A stretch of DNA of 64,000 bases, from assembly GCA_018873245.2 (NCBI GenBank), contig JAEMBT020000006.1:11349855-11413854 (forward strand), in the 5' to 3' direction. Origin of the DNA: Archegozetes longisetosus (Eukaryota; Arthropoda; Arachnida; Sarcoptiformes; Trhypochthoniidae). The notes below the pieces were generated by a model. That model saw only the letters and a program-made list of their open reading frames with translations, made no database searches and was not told the origin of the DNA. Position 1 is the first letter of the stretch. Every line of letters begins with the position of its first letter. Both the position numbers and the translations under genes were made by a program. Positions 1 through 11,864 of this stretch are shown here, piece by piece.

Positions 1-493
1 TTTTAGGAATAGCCTAAAAGTCTTTCTACTATTTTTATTGACTTTCTGTCAAAATATCAAAACGGGTTTATGTGAGTTATCGAAAATAATTTCTCGATTG
101 ACTTCATTATTAAAACATTTACTAACCAACTGTAGGAGTGTCAATTTTTATTAAAAAATTTCTATTAATAGAAATTAGTAAGCATATTGAAAATTTAGGC
201 TTAATTTTAGTAAAGTATATTATCATGTATGTAATATGAGTGAAGATCCTATAGATTTCGTTATCTGTTCAAATAAGATTCCGTGTGTTTGCGGCAGTTA
301 CTAAAGAATCACTGAGACATGTTAGATAAAGAAAAGAGCTCCACTGTGGATACAATCATTAAATTTATTTATAGAAATAATCAAAATTATCAAATTTAAT
401 TAGAAAAAGTTGAAGGCAAATATTGTTCAAATTATTTCTTTTTAAAGGCTCTTAGACATTATGATTTTAGTACCTTGTCATGAGGACTATTTA
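1..493. other. gene-free AT-rich DNA
   Basis: No coding frame, splice pattern or repeat was recognised in this stretch before the mariner derivative. Confidence 0.4.
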
Positions 494-495
494 TA

Positions 496-896
496 TTAGA
501 TCGTTCGGTTCAAATTTGCCGCGATCTCTGCAATCATTTCTCGAGAACCATTGAATGTAAACAAAAGCCATTTGGTATAGTGAAAGCCTTATTATCACTC
601 TTTGATTTGATACCGATGTCAATTAATTTGCCTCAAGACATGGATCAAAACAAGCTCAAGACTTCAATCACTGAAGAAGACCAACGGAATTTCATCAAAT
701 TCGGGGTTTTGCTCAAGAAGGATGCGAAGACCATCCATGGTGAATTGGTGACTGCTTTGGGACGTCAGGCCTATCCTGCCCGTACGGTTAGATATTGGAT
801 TCAACAATAATTTGATGAAAATTTCATTTTTCTATGTATAATATTTTTTAAATAAATTGCAATTAAGTCATGGCAAATTTGAACTGAACGATCTAA
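496..896 (+). mobile_element. internally deleted mariner-type transposon with TIRs and TA duplication
   Basis: The two ends are inverted repeats of about 27 bp: both start TTAGATCGTTC, differ by one base (G/A), and continue GTTCAAATTTGCC. Each end is flanked by TA (494-495 and 897-898), the target duplication expected of Tc1/mariner elements. At 401 bp it is far shorter than an autonomous mariner (about 1.3 kb). It keeps only the start of the transposase, the helix-turn-helix region. It is a non-autonomous derivative; the exact mariner subfamily is not identified. Confidence 0.85.
640..810 (+). pseudogene. transposase N-terminal helix-turn-helix fragment (HTH_48-like)
   Basis: A 56-residue open frame starting at an ATG inside the mariner derivative. 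Residues such as NFIKFGVLLKKDAKTIHGEL followed by ALGRQAYPARTVRYWIQQ match the pattern of the first helix-turn-helix of Mos1-type transposases (F.xxxxxKxAxxIHxxL...V..W). In the family this domain binds the terminal repeats. The catalytic D,D34D region is missing and the frame stops after the tryptophan. The reading frame itself has no internal stop, so it could still be translated as a DNA-binding peptide if transcribed. An upstream in-frame ATG at 616 is an alternative start. Confidence 0.7.
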
Positions 897-2129
897 TACT
901 AGAACAGTTTCTTCTAAGCACAAAGAACTTGAGGTAATTTTCAAAATCAATTTGAAACAGGTTGAGTCGTTTGTGTCTCAAAAATATAATAATTCAATCT
1001 ATTATAATTAACATTTGAACGATATAGTCTTTTCACAAACTCACAAAGTATTACATGTAATATTTGTATTAGAGTTGGCGCATTATAAGTGAAATTAAAT
1101 AGGTGTAAATGAAAGGATGCATTGATTGAACGAAAAGTGTATGGAATGATGCTACGAGAAACCGCTTAATTAATTTCAATTTTCACATATTTGAGAATTA
1201 AATATATTCATTAACTTAATAAACAATCAAAAGTGAGTTAATTTATCCAGGCAACACGACTGTCTGTGAAACGATTTGTAGGGGAATGATCTGTCAGGGA
1301 AACGATATGTCGGGGAACTGATTCGTCGGGAAAATGATTGTCGGGAAAATGAGTGTCGAGGAAACGTACTATGCCCTAGAGTTGGGTCATGTCGGGAATT
1401 TTCATTTCCGCATCCTGAGTAGTTTTTTCCGAGCGGGACTCGGTTTCTCGAAATCCTAGTTTGACTCAAATACTAGAATAATAAACAACTTTATTCCCTA
1501 TAATAAGAGTTAACACATTACATGTAATTAATCACATTAATTATCAAATTAATTACCACGTCATATGATTGGATTCGATCATAATTCACACTATTAAAGA
1601 CAGTTTTATTTACTGACATTAAACGTCTTTATATGAGACGACTAGCTTATAAACAATATCAAAACGCTTCCCCTTAATAATGCAATACAAACAAATTAAT
1701 GTCAAATACGCCTATAATTAAAAAATTGTTGAAATTGCTCTAGTTCACATGTATTATGTCTATGATAAAGCGCACATGTACTGTATTCCTATATTTGCTT
1801 ATTTACTGTTGTACTGAAAAATGAGCAATGTTTAATGCCTTAGCCTTTATTATTGCTATACACTTGTTTTACCTCCTGAGTCTCGGCCTATTTGGGCGGG
1901 ACATCGATGTCCTAAGACCCAACAGTAATTTGTATTATAAATGCACAATATGACTCGTATGAGTTGTGTTTTTTGTACAATACATTGTAGTTTTCAACAC
2001 TAGCTTCAGCCCGAATGATCCAAGATGAATCTGAACGTCTGGTAACTGCACTTGTGATAAAAATTTTAAATATTATTTAATCTATTGGAAGTAATTTTTG
2101 GATCGATATGCATTTCAAATTCAATTAGT
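897..2129. other. gene-free stretch with one short minisatellite
   Basis: No coding exon recognised. A short AT-poor tandem repeat lies at 1261-1366 (listed separately). The open frame on the minus strand over that repeat is a by-product of the repeat. Confidence 0.4.
1261..1366. repeat. minisatellite, about 7 copies of a 13-17 bp unit
   Basis: Degenerate units of the form TGTCGGGAAAATGAT follow each other directly (for example at 1308, 1325, 1339 and 1354). The tract is richer in G than its surroundings. A related half unit recurs at about 1389. Confidence 0.7.
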
Positions 2130-2135
2130 TTTATT
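2130..2135 (-). terminator. polyadenylation signal AATAAA of expansin-like gene A
   Basis: On the minus strand AATAAA lies about 70 bp after the stop codon, in the context TTTAATAAAACT. The paralogue at 14.4 kb has AATAAA in a similar context (CTTTAATAAAGCT) at a similar distance. Confidence 0.6.
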
Positions 2136-2204
2136 AAAGTATCAAATTCAGTACAGTAAAGTCAATACATAATTGATTTAAAATCAATGAATCATCAACG
2201 AATT

Positions 2205-2710
2205 TTAACAGTCGAGGCAAGTCCATTCAACAATACCAGAACCCGAACCAAACCTTCGCATGGTATACTTCTCCATATCAATTAAGAATCCTGTTTTTCT
2301 AGAATTTTTGGTACAACATCCATTACAATCTGAGTCAGAACAATAATCATAGACCTTGGCATCAATCTGATGACTTCCTTGTTTAATTCGAAGGGTCTTG
2401 AGTTTATATTTTTGGGCATCCTTTGAGTGAATAGCAATGATGTTGTTTGCTTTCACCCAACTCTCAGGCTTCTTACCGTTAACGAACGCGAACTGACCTG
2501 CATATTGGCAACCATTATACTTGATACACTCCTCACTGTTAGGGGCAGGGTATGATTCATAATTGGTCAAGTCTGCTCGGGCTATAAAGGAAATAAGAGA
2601 ATTACTTAATAGTTCACAGAAACATATACATAAAATTAAAACTTACCAGCATCAGCAAAATTTTTGAAAAGGACGACTGCAAGCATGAGAAAAACACAAA
2701 TGTAGCGCAT
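2205..2710 (-). CDS. secreted expansin/RlpA-like double-psi beta-barrel protein, copy A
   Basis: Two exons: 2710-2647 and 2581-2205, joined through a phase-1 intron with GTAAGT donor and TTTATAG acceptor, giving 146 residues. Exon 1 encodes a signal peptide (MRYICVFLMLAVVLFKNFADA). The mature protein starts near LTNYESYPAPNSEEC and has eight cysteines, likely four disulphides: two early, four in the YCSDSDCNGCC stretch, two at the WTCLDC end. The core resembles RlpA-like/expansin/barwin double-psi beta-barrel domains (the V.D.C....C.GCC motif, then F.IDMEKY and W.C). That family is best known from bacteria, fungi and plants, where members loosen or bind cell walls, so acquisition by transfer is possible but not shown here. 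Expansin activity is inferred only. About 80% identical to copy B at 13.9 kb. Confidence 0.8.
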
Positions 2711-2803
2711 TTTGATTTGGTATTATACAGTATTAGATATTGTAATTGGGACTCGTTCAATCGAAATCCAATGTTTTATTACTCTCTTCCTTTAACACTC
2801 AGT

Positions 2804-2811
2804 CTTTTATA
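2804..2811 (-). promoter_or_regulatory. TATA box of expansin-like gene A
   Basis: TATAAAAG on the minus strand about 95 bp upstream of the ATG. Between it and the ATG the sequence shares blocks with the paralogue promoter (AAAACATT, then GATTGAACRAGT and TACAAT), which supports a true core promoter. Confidence 0.6.
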
Positions 2812-2829
2812 CTTACTCTCCTTATAATT

Positions 2830-4897
2830 AAAAATGAGTAAGGAAGAGAGGGGAGGTTTGTAAGGCAGAAGAGCTTTCCTACAACTGGTATTGCCATTCC
2901 ACTACAGACTCCTCTCCTCTCTCCTTCTTGCTAAAGTTTGAAGGAAAAAGAAGTAAAAACTCTCGCAGGAACAGCATCTACATTCTACTCTTCAGAAATT
3001 TCGAACTTCTCGAAACATAAAAAAATATATCCCATATTAATAGACAGAACTTTTCGAAACAAGATCAGACAAGTAACAATATTTTGTTTAATTTTGAACA
3101 TGCTAAACTTGTTGATATTATGACATAAGGTTGAAGGAAAAATAACGAATCAAAATGATCGAATCGTAAATATCGATAAACAACCGGACTAAACTAATAT
3201 AACATAACATAAGCTGATTACACTTAACTTTCTTATCTGAAATAAATGCGCGCTACCATACTCGAGCATTCTAACCTACCTTTACCTAGCTTAACCTTTC
3301 AGTAGTAGATTTAATCTCAGATCTAAGATTAAATCTTGATAATTACAAAAAAGCAATTTTTAAAAAATTTACGTCTACGGTAATTTTACCAGAGCCTAAT
3401 TTGCATTACTCGGTGAATACGACTTGGATGTGAAGTTGGATTTTATTCACCTTTTATTGTTTTCGTGTAAAAGGTTGTGAGATCGTATAATCTTCTTGAC
3501 TTATGATATCTAAATCAAGATTTTAAGGCTATTAGACATGTAAAAAATTTTAAAATTTTAACATTATGCCTATGGAAATTCATTGAGTTTGAACTCAATA
3601 TCTCGGGAACCGTTAGTTTCCGACAAATTAAACTTTTCATTGAGTTTCTCGCCCTCGAGAACCCCTGTATGCAAGATATAAGCGTGGTCTGAGAGGACCA
3701 TATTACTACAGAATAACTATTAATGTCTTTAAGAATAATATTCAGAGGGAAATAATTGGTTTTTTAAATAAGTACTTCCATTGTATTCACATTGTTACGT
3801 GATACAAACGCCCTAAAAGTTGGCATTCCAATTTTGACATAGCATACAGTTTGATATAATGTACGAAAACTTTTACTCCTTAAATGCTTGTTATATAGAG
3901 CTTTTACTACATATAGTTTTACAAACAAATTCAATTAAGTTGAAAATAAGAGTATAATATATAAATGAAATCATATTGTATTTGATCTAATGTATTCAAC
4001 TCTATGTCGCATCCGATCTTTTTGTTTTAGTATTATTAATTCGATATCTTCGACTTTATGTCAGGGAAGCCCTGCCGGCACTGGGCAGGCGGGATCACTC
4101 TGGCTATGGCCAAGGTAGACAAAATCCAACCCCATCTCCACATGCTATCCGCTGGACTCTAATTAAATAAAGATGCAATAGCATTCTATATGTAATTATT
4201 ATAAATTTTGATAAAATCGAAATTTGAATAAAGGCCGTGAAGCGCGACCTCGGTATCCACTCCAGAGCGTGCCCAGGAGAGGATATTAAGTCGCAGATCG
4301 AAAAATAAATGAACTATCATGTCTAGGTTATCATTAATTTCCGATCTTTGGGACCTTTAAGTATAGATTCCTCGAAATCGCAATTCTGAATTTCATATTA
4401 GCGTGAGGTTTCATATCACACAAATAATAAATAAAAAATCTAAAAATATATCTTTCAAATTCTATAAGAAAAGCAATAAAATAATACTAATGTCGCATAA
4501 GTATACTTCCTCATAAGTATAATGATAAAGATATACTTATAGAAATATTTATTGATTATTTAGAAATTACTATTTAAATTGCTTTATGTTTTTTTTAATA
4601 TTCCACTTTTGGGATGAATTTGAAACAATTATCCATACAAGTGATGCATTTGTAATCATGGCTTATTAAATTTTATATCTGGAAGATAAGCAACCAAAGA
4701 TATCTTAAATTAACTTTTAATTATATCTTTATATGAATTCATATAGATAGAAAATATATGTTCCACCTTTATTTTTATATACTAATTATGTATAATATAA
4801 AATCAAATATGATACCAGATTTAAATTAAAACGTATTAACATAATTCATCAGGTATTAAGTTTGTATATTTATTGCAATAGCGTTGCGATTCATTGC
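2830..4897. other. gene-free stretch, possible old repeat fragments
   Basis: No supported exon. Two GC-richer patches (about 4060-4140 and 4225-4310) stand out from the AT-rich background and may be remnants of a repeat, but no ends or coding frames were found. Confidence 0.35.
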
Positions 4898-5399
4898 TAG
4901 GATGACCACCTCTGGCTTGTCTCATGACGGGACTAAAATATCAAAAAAGGGACTCTTACATTCTTAAAAAGAAAAATTGCCGCTCTTATTATTCATTAAA
5001 AATATTTAGATGTCAAACAATACATTCTAGTATTAAAAAATTGAAAATTATTAGTCATAGTTGATTTCAAAAGTATAATTTTTGTTAGAAATGGCATCTT
5101 TCATAAGTCATTCAAAAGTGAGAAATACTGGTTTATCAGATATAAGTCAAGTCCGAATAGATTAATCCAATAACTTTTGGTGTTCTAAACATTAGACTAG
5201 TTTTCTTAATCTCTTATCATTTGTAAAAAAATCCAAGTTTGAATTTCAAAAAATATCTTTCTAAACACATTTTTCAAAATGAAAATTGAAACCGGGACTA
5301 CTAATTGTCCTGTCTATAGTTTTTGGTCTGACAGGATTCCTGTCTTTTCTTTTAGAAGATGGGACTGTCCTGTCAAAAACGGGACGGGTGGTCACCCTA
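4898..5399. mobile_element. hAT-type MITE, 502 bp, with 8-bp target duplication
   Basis: The left end reads TAGGATGACCACC and the right end GGTGGTCACCCTA, a 13-bp inverted repeat with one mismatch. The flanking 8-mers are ttcattgc (4890-4897) and tacattgc (5400-5407), identical in seven of eight positions, as expected for a hAT insertion. Near both ends is repeated GGGAC/GTCCC sequence. There is no coding capacity. Confidence 0.75.
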
Positions 5400-6509
5400 T
5401 ACATTGCACTAGTAATGTCGGTTGAAAATTTATGTAAAATTAATTGTTATAAATGAGGGCCGCGCTAATTTTAAATAAATGCATGTAATCGCATGAAGCA
5501 AGTTGCATTCACTTTGCTCAAAAAATATAACACTTAAACCATTTCTGACCGGAACTAAATTATCTAATTTTGTTTTGCAACAAGTTCACTCAATAGCTGT
5601 CATTAAACAGAGTACATTTTGTCCCAATATGTGCTCTGAACTTAAAATATGATAAACTTATTGGAAGTCAATAGTGCGCTTTCATAAGTTAACAGTGATG
5701 AAACCATAGAACCACAGAGTACACTCAATTAATTGACAACACATTACTCAAATCTCTGAAATACCAACATTTCGTCGCTTTTTAGCTATATTGTCGTATC
5801 TCTGATTGAAATAACATTACGAAAAAGATAGCATAGTTTCAAGGCCACGATTTGTCAGTATTTGTATAGGATTAGTACATTAGATCTGCATAATTGTAAT
5901 TAAGCCTAGTTAGCTAGTGGATGTTGCTATCATCATTATTGCAATTGACACTGCCATCAAACACTGATTATTATATGATTGACAAATCTCATTCTTATTA
6001 TTACTTATATATATAATAATAAACATTTATAAAATTCAAGTCTGTAGTACCAAATATTAACCATTGAGGTATATATACAAACGCTCATAAAAACATCTAG
6101 TTATGAAAGTAGCGCGATAGTCTCGTTGACTCAAATGTAATTTAATGCGATATGACTTAAGGAGTTCACTAGAAATTCAAGTATTGCACAAAAGGTAAAG
6201 TTGATAATATTTGGAACGTATTCAATTCAGTTTTGGAGTTGTAAATATTAAAACTTATCGTATCCTTAAAGATCATAATGATTATTGCATTCTACAGTAG
6301 AAATGCATTTATTTATACCATTAATGTGCAGACAAAGACTAGACATATATCTTTGTCTACAGAAAAAATTACTGGCAATTCTCTAACATTTGAGACTAAT
6401 ATTTTTGTTAATACTTGTAAACTTTCGTTAATTAATTATTGTAACAAATCTTAATTAAAAATAACGATTAACAATTTCTAATAGTACTCTTGAATAATTC
6501 TTTTACACT
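5400..6509. other. intergenic, upstream of atlastin-like gene
   Basis: AT-rich sequence in which I see no exon or repeat. The promoter of the atlastin-like gene should lie in the right end, but no clear TATA box was found. Confidence 0.35.
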
Positions 6510-8201
6510 ATGCTTTCGATAAAGACATTTTTACTAGTAATTTTAATCCAGCAAATTGCAGGTAATATTAAATTATACTTTTTATTTATTAATATATACA
6601 AAGCTATCCCGATATATGAGTCATTTGGAATCGAAAGTTTCAACTGATTTATGGAGCTGCATTAAAACAGACTATTACTAAACTGAAATGATTGGCTACG
6701 CGAGAAAATTTCACTTATTTTTATCATAGGTGAGACATTTATCAAGGGAGATCCAGTACAGATTGTAAAATTGGTCAATAGTAAGGCTGAAATCGACTTG
6801 GATGCAGTAAACCAGGTACTAGATAAAGTAGGTAATAGACCAATTGCTATAATTACTGTGGCCGGAATTAAAAGAATCGGAAAATCATTTTTACTTGGCT
6901 ATTTTCTACGTAACCTACGTGATAGTGGAAAGGGAAATTGGTTTGAAAGTCAGTTATCAAAACAATTTGAATGGCGAAGTGGATCAGAACGAACTACTAC
7001 TGGTATACTTTGGTGGTCAGAGCCATTTTATGTCAAAATTAATGGCACCGAAACGGCAATATTATTAATGGACACCCAAGGTAGCTTCGATGACAAAACT
7101 ACTACACACGAAAATGCGCCCATTTTCGCCTTAAGCACACTTTTATCATCAACTATGATATATTACACCAGAAGTGATATTAGCGAAGAATTGTTGCAAC
7201 ACTTACAGTTTTTCGCCGGTTACGCTCGAATGAATAACGTCAATACAGAAGAAAAAACAGAGTTGCAAGATTCTGAAGAACCCTTTCAAAATTTAGTGAT
7301 TCTTGTGCGTGATTGGAATTTTGAAGATTACAACTACGGTTATCACGACGATCTCGTGCCACGATCTCCTGAAAAAAAACGTCAAGAAAGACAAAATTGA
7401 TCCATCGCAAGAAAGTCCGCGAGAAGTACAAATTGTTCATAGATCGGTTTTGGAATGTTTTTCAAAAGTTTCAGTTTACCTTTTGCCATATGCAGGCAAA
7501 AAACTAGCTGTAAAAGGAGATCCTTCAGATATGGACCCAGAATTTGTCGAGTATTATAAAGGATTTGTTGTGAGAATGTTGGATCCTAAGAACATTCAAA
7601 CAAAGATAATAGGTGGTCATCCGGTGACAGGGACTTTATTGAAATCATATGTCGCTAAGTGGCGAGATATATTCTTAAGCGCAGAAGTCCCAGAAGCTAA
7701 GACCGTTCACGATGCAATAGCCGAACTCCAAAACACCATGGCTGTACAAACTGCTATGAAAGGTTACGAACAATTCGTCACAGATGATTTGTCTGAAAGT
7801 GGTTTATCTGATCATGACTTTGAGAATTGCATAGAAAAGCGTTGGATGACAGCAAAAATGTGTTTGCTAACGTTAAAAAATTGGGAAGTAAGGAATTCAA
7901 AGAGAAATTTCTTAAAATATTGGACGAAAAGATTGATCTTCTTTACGAAAAGTTTAAGGCAATTAACACTGCAAATAAAAAAACTTACTTAACTATTCAG
8001 AAGTTGGAAGAAGAAAAACGAATGCATAAAAGAAGTGCTGAAAGTGCGGACAAATTAAGAAAAGAGGTTGAGGAACTGCACAAAAAAGAGATAGAAAGAA
8101 TCAAGCGAAAATCAAAACGCATATTTCCAGATATATTCAAGTTCATTCCAGGCCTTAATATTTTACATGCCATAGAAGATACTTTAAAAGATGAGTTGTA
8201 A
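6510..8201 (+). CDS. atlastin-like dynamin-family GTPase with signal peptide and KDEL end; frame broken twice
   Basis: Exon 1 (6510-6561) encodes a signal peptide, MLSIKTFLLVILIQQIAG; a GTAATA...AG intron (6562-6729, phase 1) leads to exon 2 (6730-8201). The GTPase domain shows G1 GIKRIGKS, including the arginine that atlastins use in catalysis, the switch threonine in ERTTTGI, G3 DTQG and G4 RD (LVRDWNF). The helical middle domain follows atlastin order (HSVLECF-like block, then KKLGSKEF). The C-terminus has no paired transmembrane hairpin; instead a charged helix ends in exactly KDEL. Family atlastins fuse ER membranes from the cytosol, so signal peptide plus KDEL predicts an ER-lumenal form. 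The frame shifts at an A8 run (7372-7379, one base too many) and near an A4 run (about 7835, one base too few). These may be assembly errors or real damage. Confidence 0.8.
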
Positions 8202-11015
8202 AATCTTAGTATAATGTATAACTTCTGTTCTGCATATTAATGTTATGAGTTAACTCGTAACTTGAGTTTTTAAAGTACGAAAATGAAGTTATATTGACTA
8301 TTTTAGTTCGATAGAAGTTATAAAAGTTACTATAATTATTATATTATGGAAAGCACTTACATACAAGTTTAGTTCTCTATTAAGATATAATAATGCCGAA
8401 TGTTATTTCATTTTAATTTTTCAAAAATTTCGCGTTTTATTTGGTTTTATAAATCTTTTCACGAATTCGTTGACTATTAGTTAATAAGCATATCAGATAA
8501 ATTCGTGTTATTTGTTATTACAAGAAATTATTTTTATTTAATATAATATAATATAATATAATTGTTCTGATTATCTTTGTTATAATTCAAACCTGAATAC
8601 ATATTAATGCTTTTATCACTTAATGAATTGTGTTTTGTTGTCTGAATATCACGAAAGTTCCTGAAAGATGGTTCGAAATCACAGCTACCAACTGAAAGAC
8701 TCAAATAACTTAAAACGATTTTATTTAGAATCTGAAGACGCAAACCTCCAAATACCGCTTACCTTATTTTCGTCATGCGATGTCCATTCAGTTCATGGAT
8801 AGATAACTCATATCTGTAATCAAAACATGAAAATTAGTACGGATTAGTTATTAGTTCGAATTCTTTCTCATGATAGTGTAGACAATTATAATTATTTATT
8901 CGATCCGATTAGACTCTACTCGTCCAGAGTTTCGAGCATATATCTCATATATTCACAAACTATTATCTAATTTAAATCCTAATATAGCGCATTTATTTCC
9001 CGTAAATGACTAGAACTTTGGTAAAACATATTCCTGAAAATCGAGTAGATGTTATTCGGCTCGAAGATTTCATATAACTTAACACTATTCCTTAACTACT
9101 CCATGAGGTCAAAGCAATATATTTCATTAGATTTTGTAAATGTAAACCGAATTTAGTTTTCTCGAAAGACACTAAGCTCCTTGCCACTCGTGGCTTCGGT
9201 TTTTTTATTAAAAAAACATTGCGAACAGGTGGCGTTTAGTTAACCTAGCCTTCACGAATTAAATTGCATGTTAGATGAGTATATCGTCAAAATGCTTGTT
9301 ACAGGACGCTTCGCGTCTCTCTCGCCTCCCAAATGTGCTTTTTCCAATTAACTTAAATCATGATCTTGGATACTTTTTCATTTACTATTTCATAAGTCCT
9401 TCACAACAGACATATTGCCGCTCATGAGTTCTGTCTGATCGCCGATCAGCACGATTCACATCCTTATGCTTCAAATTCCTCACTGTTTCAAACATTTTAA
9501 TCGTTTTAACTGTTTTGATGACTTCAACGTCACTATATTCGAATTTAAATGTATGAACACTCAAACGCATTTCATACATCTTTAAACGTCCTGATTCAGT
9601 ATATTCTCAAACCTTAACCATTACTTGTCTCAAATTTGTTTCAATTAATGAATTTTTAGACTAATTTTAGTGCATTTATTATTTATATCTTACTTCAAAA
9701 TAAAATACCTTAATTCAAATATTGATTGTAAGTAAATAGATATTATATAACAGCGAACTTACTTATGAGATATAGTGTATGTGCTCCATTCATATTATAA
9801 AGAACAGCCGAAAGAAAATAAGCGAACCTTATCTTTGAAAGCAAAGTATACTATTAAGATGACATCCTATAATAATTAACTAAAACATTATTAAGTATAA
9901 TAAAACTAAATTGACACATCAAATTTAATATGAAATAAATTAAAATTTTAAAATAATAGTAGAACATATACCGATTCTAGAACATCTCTTCCACCCTAGG
10001 GTTGTCAGAAGTCGGAGAAAAATTCTAGAATAGATATATTGTCGCATTTAATTTTGTGACTTGGGATCGATCTAAACATGAAAAACTCTGCCAAGTGTTT
10101 TATGTAGAGCTTTTCAGGTGATGTGCTTGCAGGAATAAATAAATTGAAATCGGAGATCTCAGTGTGGGATTTCAATTTATTTTACGTAATTCTCTACCAA
10201 AGAGTCGAGTTGGGCTCGATTTTCTTTTAAAACTTACTTTTTCGATAAGCTTTTATTATAATTTTTTGATAAACTTCAAATAAATGGGGACTACTCTTTA
10301 ATAAATGTTTCATCAAAGCAACTTTTCTCTTATATACAATGATACATAAAGTATAAAGAAAGAAGAAAAAACGATTCTATTACATAACTTCCCTCACCGT
10401 TTATAGATTTTTGGTTTCCGTAATATTGCTGTTTTTAGCTAAAAGTATAGAAAATATTTATTTTTCTGTAATTTAGGTAAATAATACTTATACCTTTAGC
10501 TATCAGTCAAGTGGAAATTAACTTGCACTGTAACTGTAAAGCCAACAACTATAAACTTAAGACACATGAAAATTTTAAACTATAATTTCTACTTCAAGAT
10601 ACATCTACCTTATTATTATTAGACTAAAGATAGATTAATGTTTTGTTCTTAAGACAAATAACTATAAACTAAATAAACATAAAACTGTAAACACTATTTT
10701 TATTGCACAATGTATACTATACTTGCAGTAAGAACTTAGATATTATTGAGAATAAACGAGTAATTATAAACCAACGTCTTGAGTTGAAAGGCGAATAAAA
10801 GAAATCTACTACTAAATGAGAAAAAGAACTAGGAGTAGCTTTTAAACTAACTCCTGATGATAATTATGACATTCATAACTAAAGATTAACAAATATTGGA
10901 GATCTTAGTGATTATAAAGATGCTATTAGTATAAAGTATTTTGACAAGAGAATCGTTAAATTTTCTGCATCTCTAGAATAAACATTTACTAGAAAAAATG
11001 AGGGTATTGACTAAC
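8202..11015. other. gene-free stretch with small simple repeat and a hairpin
   Basis: No exon recognised. A (TAATA)n-like tract lies at 8535-8562. A short perfect inverted repeat, AATAAATTGAAATC with its complement, lies around 10138-10183 and could form a hairpin with a loop of about 17 bases. Confidence 0.4.
8535..8562. repeat. (TAATA)n microsatellite
   Basis: About five pentamer copies of ATAAT/TAATA follow each other without interruption. Confidence 0.7.
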
Positions 11016-11743
11016 TACTAATGAGCAGATCCGAGTCTTCAGGTCTTTTTGAGAGACTCGGACCTAGGACCTGGACTCAGACTCGGACCTTGGTTTTTCA
11101 GATCTTTAAGATTCGGACCTCAAGACCCTGACTTCGATACAAAAAAATCTTTAATTGAGATGATAATATATACAGATTTATTTCATGCATAGCAAAGTAA
11201 AACATGTGGTATAAATACTATCACATTACCTAAACAAATAACTTAAATATAGATCATCTGCCATTTTTTTAGACTTTATCCCACAATAAGAAAATTTTAA
11301 TCAATTGTATCCCAATGAGCGAAATAGACACCAAGAAAGTTTTGATTCAGATGGATCTTATCAGTCAGTAGGATCACCTCAATTCAGTGTCCTTTCAGAA
11401 CATATACTATATTTTCAAAATCTGGAAAGTAGGATCAGCAAAGTGAGAAGTCGATTGAGCGTTAATTCTGTTAGACCTTGTATGTGTCTCATATTATGAT
11501 CCTCTTTTGCAAATTTAAAATAAATGATTAACATTATATTAATATTTGTTGATCTTACTATCAATGATTCAATAAAAGTTGAAATTTTAATGAAAATATA
11601 CTGTCTATTATTACTTTTGTTTGAGTTTTAAAAGAGACCCCGAGTCCAGAACCTGGGATCTTTATCAAAGACCCAGACTCAGGCCTTAGGACCTCAAGTT
11701 CTGGGTCCTGAACCGTCTTGAGGTCCGGACTCGCTCATCAGTA
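11016..11743 (+). mobile_element. hAT element A, internally deleted (728 bp)
   Basis: The ends TACTAATGAGC and GCTCATCAGTA match those of the adjacent element B. Both ends carry arrays of GGACC/GGTCC and GACTCGG words. The interior (11290-11500) encodes a decayed piece of the hAT C-terminal dimerisation region, related to the one in element B (SRISKVRSRLSVNS). No matching 8-bp flank was found, so the insertion is old or rearranged. Confidence 0.7.
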
Positions 11744-11864
11744 ATATGAACGAGAAAGCCATAAAAATTTACCGTGACCTTATGACAATAATGATGCTCT
11801 GCCTACAAGTTTTTGTATCGATATGAGGTTACTGGATAGCAATTTAATGCCGAATACAAGAAAA

